A stretch of 8,701 nt of DNA from Betaproteobacteria bacterium (GTDB taxonomy: Bacteria > Pseudomonadota > Gammaproteobacteria > Burkholderiales > Rhodocyclaceae): contig JAGWUW010000085.1 in NCBI GenBank assembly GCA_028868235.1, forward strand, positions 1 through 8,701, in the 5' to 3' direction. The notes beneath the pieces are model-generated. The model saw only the letters and a program-made list of their open reading frames with translations. It was not told where the DNA came from and made no database searches. The first letter of the stretch is position 1; each line of letters opens with the position of its first letter. Of this stretch, positions 7,643-8,701 are shown piece after piece. Both the position numbers and the translations under genes were made by a program.

Positions 7643-7960
7643 ATGTCTTTTGCCGAAAACTTGAGAAAATTGCCGGGTATCTCGCATCTGGCTGCCATCA
7701 ACTTACTCGATGCCGATGGCAACGTGGCTGCCACCATTGAGAACAAGGCTGGTAGCCAGGGCTCGCTGGCCGTATATAACCATCTGGCGCAAACCTACGG
7801 GTCGATCAATGCCGAGGCGGCGAAGAAGGGTCTGGAAATCTTTGCTGAACATACTGAGGACGAGCGTATCAATCCAGGTAAGCATCCGAACATCGCTCGG
7901 CTGCTGGCCATCGAATCTGGCGCTCCGGCACTACGTGTTAAGCACGTTTTTGCGGTCTAG
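7643..7960 (+). CDS. DUF2322-like small cytoplasmic protein, function unknown
   Basis: A 105-residue soluble protein with no signal peptide, membrane segment or metal motif. The patterns LPGISHLAAINLLDADG (10-26), ENKAGSQGSLAVYNHLA (33-49) and HPNIARLLAI (81-90) match my memory of the DUF2322 family of small proteobacterial proteins. That assignment is from recall and not checked, and the family has no known function. It starts directly at the stop of the zinc-ribbon gene (TAAATG) with GGGA about ten bases upstream, so expression is probably coupled to it and to purB. It is the last gene of the purB group. A small hairpin with four trailing Ts overlaps its last codons, and a larger inverted repeat lies about 45 bases beyond its stop. 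Confidence 0.8.
   Translation: MSFAENLRKLPGISHLAAINLLDADGNVAATIENKAGSQGSLAVYNHLAQTYGSINAEAAKKGLEIFAEHTEDERINPGKHPNIARLLAIESGAPALRVKHVFAV
7933..7951 (+). terminator. Weak terminator-like hairpin overlapping the DUF2322-like gene end
   Basis: ACGTGT / GCACGT forms a six-pair stem (one G-T pair) around a three-base loop and is followed by TTTT. It lies within the final codons. The stem is short, so termination here would be partial at best. Confidence 0.3.
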
Positions 7961-8005
7961 GGGGCCGACATTTGCGCTGAGACTGATAGCGGTAGTGAGC
8001 CTTGA

Positions 8006-8036
8006 CGGAGGTAAAAGAACTTTGGAATAACCTCCG
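8006..8036 (+). terminator. Inverted repeat between the purB group and cytochrome c', possible terminator
   Basis: Arms CGGAGGT (8006-8012) and ACCTCCG (8030-8036) pair perfectly around a 17-base loop, which has its own AAAG-AA-CTTT mini-stem. Five bases (CCCTG) then TTTTT follow at 8042-8046. The gap before the T-run is longer than in a textbook intrinsic terminator, so it may instead be an operator or a structure in the cytochrome c' leader. A TTGACG at 8002-8007 overlaps its left arm but has no good partner -10. Confidence 0.42.
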
Positions 8037-8087
8037 CCCTGTTTTTATAGGTCTTGGTATACCCAATCCAACAATGGAGAATAACCA

Positions 8088-8546
8088 GTGAAATCCAAGC
8101 TTTTTCCGCTCGTGCTGGCAGTCGGTATTGCTGGTGGCGCTGTCGCACAGGTCAGGCCGGAAGATGCCATCAAGTATCGTCAGTCCGGCTACGGCTTCAT
8201 GGCTTGGAACATGGGGCGCATCAAGACGAACGTCGAAGGCGGCAACTACAACAAGGAAGAGGTGATCAAGGCTGCCAATGCCATTCAGGCGATTGCCAAT
8301 TCCGGCCTGGGGGCGCTCTATTTGCCGGGTACCGACAAGGGCAAGGGTTGGGAAGAAACGCGCGCCAAGTCCAATATCTGGACCGAACAGGAAAAGCTCG
8401 GCAAGGCGGCCATGGCCTTCAACAAGGAAGCCAACGAATTGGCCAAGATCGCCCAGGTTGGCGATGCGGCGGCGGTCGGTGCGCAACTCGATAAGCTGGG
8501 AGGCACCTGCAAGGGCTGCCACGATGATTTCAAGGCCAAGAAATAA
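8088..8546 (+). CDS. Cytochrome c'
   Basis: A 152-residue periplasmic class II c-type cytochrome, a four-helix-bundle haem protein known in other bacteria to bind nitric oxide and CO. A signal peptide is visible (MKSKLFPLVLAVGIAGGAVA, cleavage before Gln21). The mature start QVRPEDAIKYRQSGYGFM resembles Alcaligenes cytochrome c'. The single haem-binding motif CKGCH (Cys141, Cys144, proximal His145) lies near the C-terminus, as the family requires, with Lys149 at the basic position beside the haem. By alignment, the distal-pocket residue that is Leu16 in Alcaligenes is Tyr35 here (mature Tyr15). The start is GTG at 8088 with TGGAGA seven bases upstream. A strong terminator follows, and a b561-type cytochrome gene begins 66 bases downstream, a likely electron partner. 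Nitric oxide binding is inferred from the family. Confidence 0.93.
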   Translation: MKSKLFPLVLAVGIAGGAVAQVRPEDAIKYRQSGYGFMAWNMGRIKTNVEGGNYNKEEVIKAANAIQAIANSGLGALYLPGTDKGKGWEETRAKSNIWTEQEKLGKAAMAFNKEANELAKIAQVGDAAAVGAQLDKLGGTCKGCHDDFKAKK

Positions 8547-8565
8547 GTCGCTCTCCGCTAGCATG

Positions 8566-8593
8566 CAGGCGCCTTTGGGCGCCTGTTTTATTT
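8566..8593 (+). terminator. Intrinsic terminator of the cytochrome c' gene
   Basis: CAGGCGCC / GGCGCCTG forms an eight-pair perfect stem with a four-base TTTG loop, followed directly by TTTTATTT. It lies 19 bases after the stop and just before the b561-like gene, so that gene is either expressed by read-through or from a promoter close by. Confidence 0.93.
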
Positions 8594-8612
8594 GACGAGG
8601 AAGGACAAAAGC

Positions 8613-8701
8613 ATGAGCAATAAGCGGATTTTCCTGTGGGATCTACCTACGCGCTCATTTCACTGGCTACTGGTGGTATCGGTCGTAGCGGCCGTTGTTA
8701 C
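8613..8701 (+). CDS. Cytochrome b561-like membrane protein, 5' part only
   Basis: The first 29 codons of a gene cut by the window edge. The start KRIFLWDLPTRSFHWLLVVS is the hallmark opening of the bacterial cytochrome b561 / Ni-hydrogenase b-type cytochrome family: a vWDxPtRxfHW motif leading straight into the first membrane helix, with His17 a probable haem ligand. The ATG at 8613 has AAGGA (8601-8605) seven bases upstream. Proteins of this family carry electrons across or within the inner membrane. The position next to cytochrome c' suggests it passes electrons to or from that periplasmic protein; this is inference. Subfamily cannot be fixed from 29 residues. Confidence 0.82.
   Translation, partial: MSNKRIFLWDLPTRSFHWLLVVSVVAAVV

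Noticed and set aside
7938..8564. Open frame of 208 codons antisense to cytochrome c' and its upstream region
   Set aside because: It crosses two strong hairpin regions and mirrors the well-supported cytochrome c' gene.

Overview
The window looks like chromosomal DNA of a betaproteobacterium, most likely of the Rhodocyclales type (Dechloromonas/Azonexus/Accumulibacter-like). The grounds are high GC with strong third-position bias, the order ilvE - CHCC zinc finger - waaF, a betaproteobacterial-style NudJ, a periplasmic cytochrome c' beside a b561-type cytochrome, and TAAAAT-type -10 elements close to start codons. The lineage is an inference from gene content, not from a search.

Left part (3-2332, minus strand): a leftward unit of ilvE (branched-chain aminotransferase), a 66-residue CHCC zinc-finger protein and waaF (heptosyltransferase II of LPS inner core). 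A 181-base spacer full of inverted repeats separates the last two. A short divergent promoter region (2333-2421) follows ilvE.

Middle part (2422-4515, plus strand): three translationally overlapping genes. These are a NudJ-like Nudix hydrolase, an uncharacterised exported protein with a candidate Cys-His-Asp triad, and mnmA (tRNA 2-thiouridylase). Two leftward genes follow (4543-5891): a stand-alone HD-GYP domain protein and a YibF-type glutathione S-transferase. They have a clear intrinsic terminator between them, so they are probably separate transcripts. In E. coli the order is nudJ-mnmA-hflD-purB. Here nudJ and mnmA are split by the exported protein, and mnmA and purB by the inverted HD-GYP/GST pair, with no hflD visible.

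Right part (5986-8701, plus strand): purB (adenylosuccinate lyase), then a small zinc-ribbon membrane protein and a small DUF2322-like protein in close succession. These are followed by a cytochrome c' gene ending in a strong terminator, and the first 29 codons of a cytochrome b561-like gene cut by the window edge.

Most of the window is housekeeping. I see no phage, insertion sequence, CRISPR array, tRNA or rRNA, and no obvious new multi-gene system. The items most worth a second look are the exported triad protein coupled to nudJ and mnmA, the palindrome-rich spacer before waaF, and the hairpin plus nine-G run inside the zinc-ribbon membrane gene.
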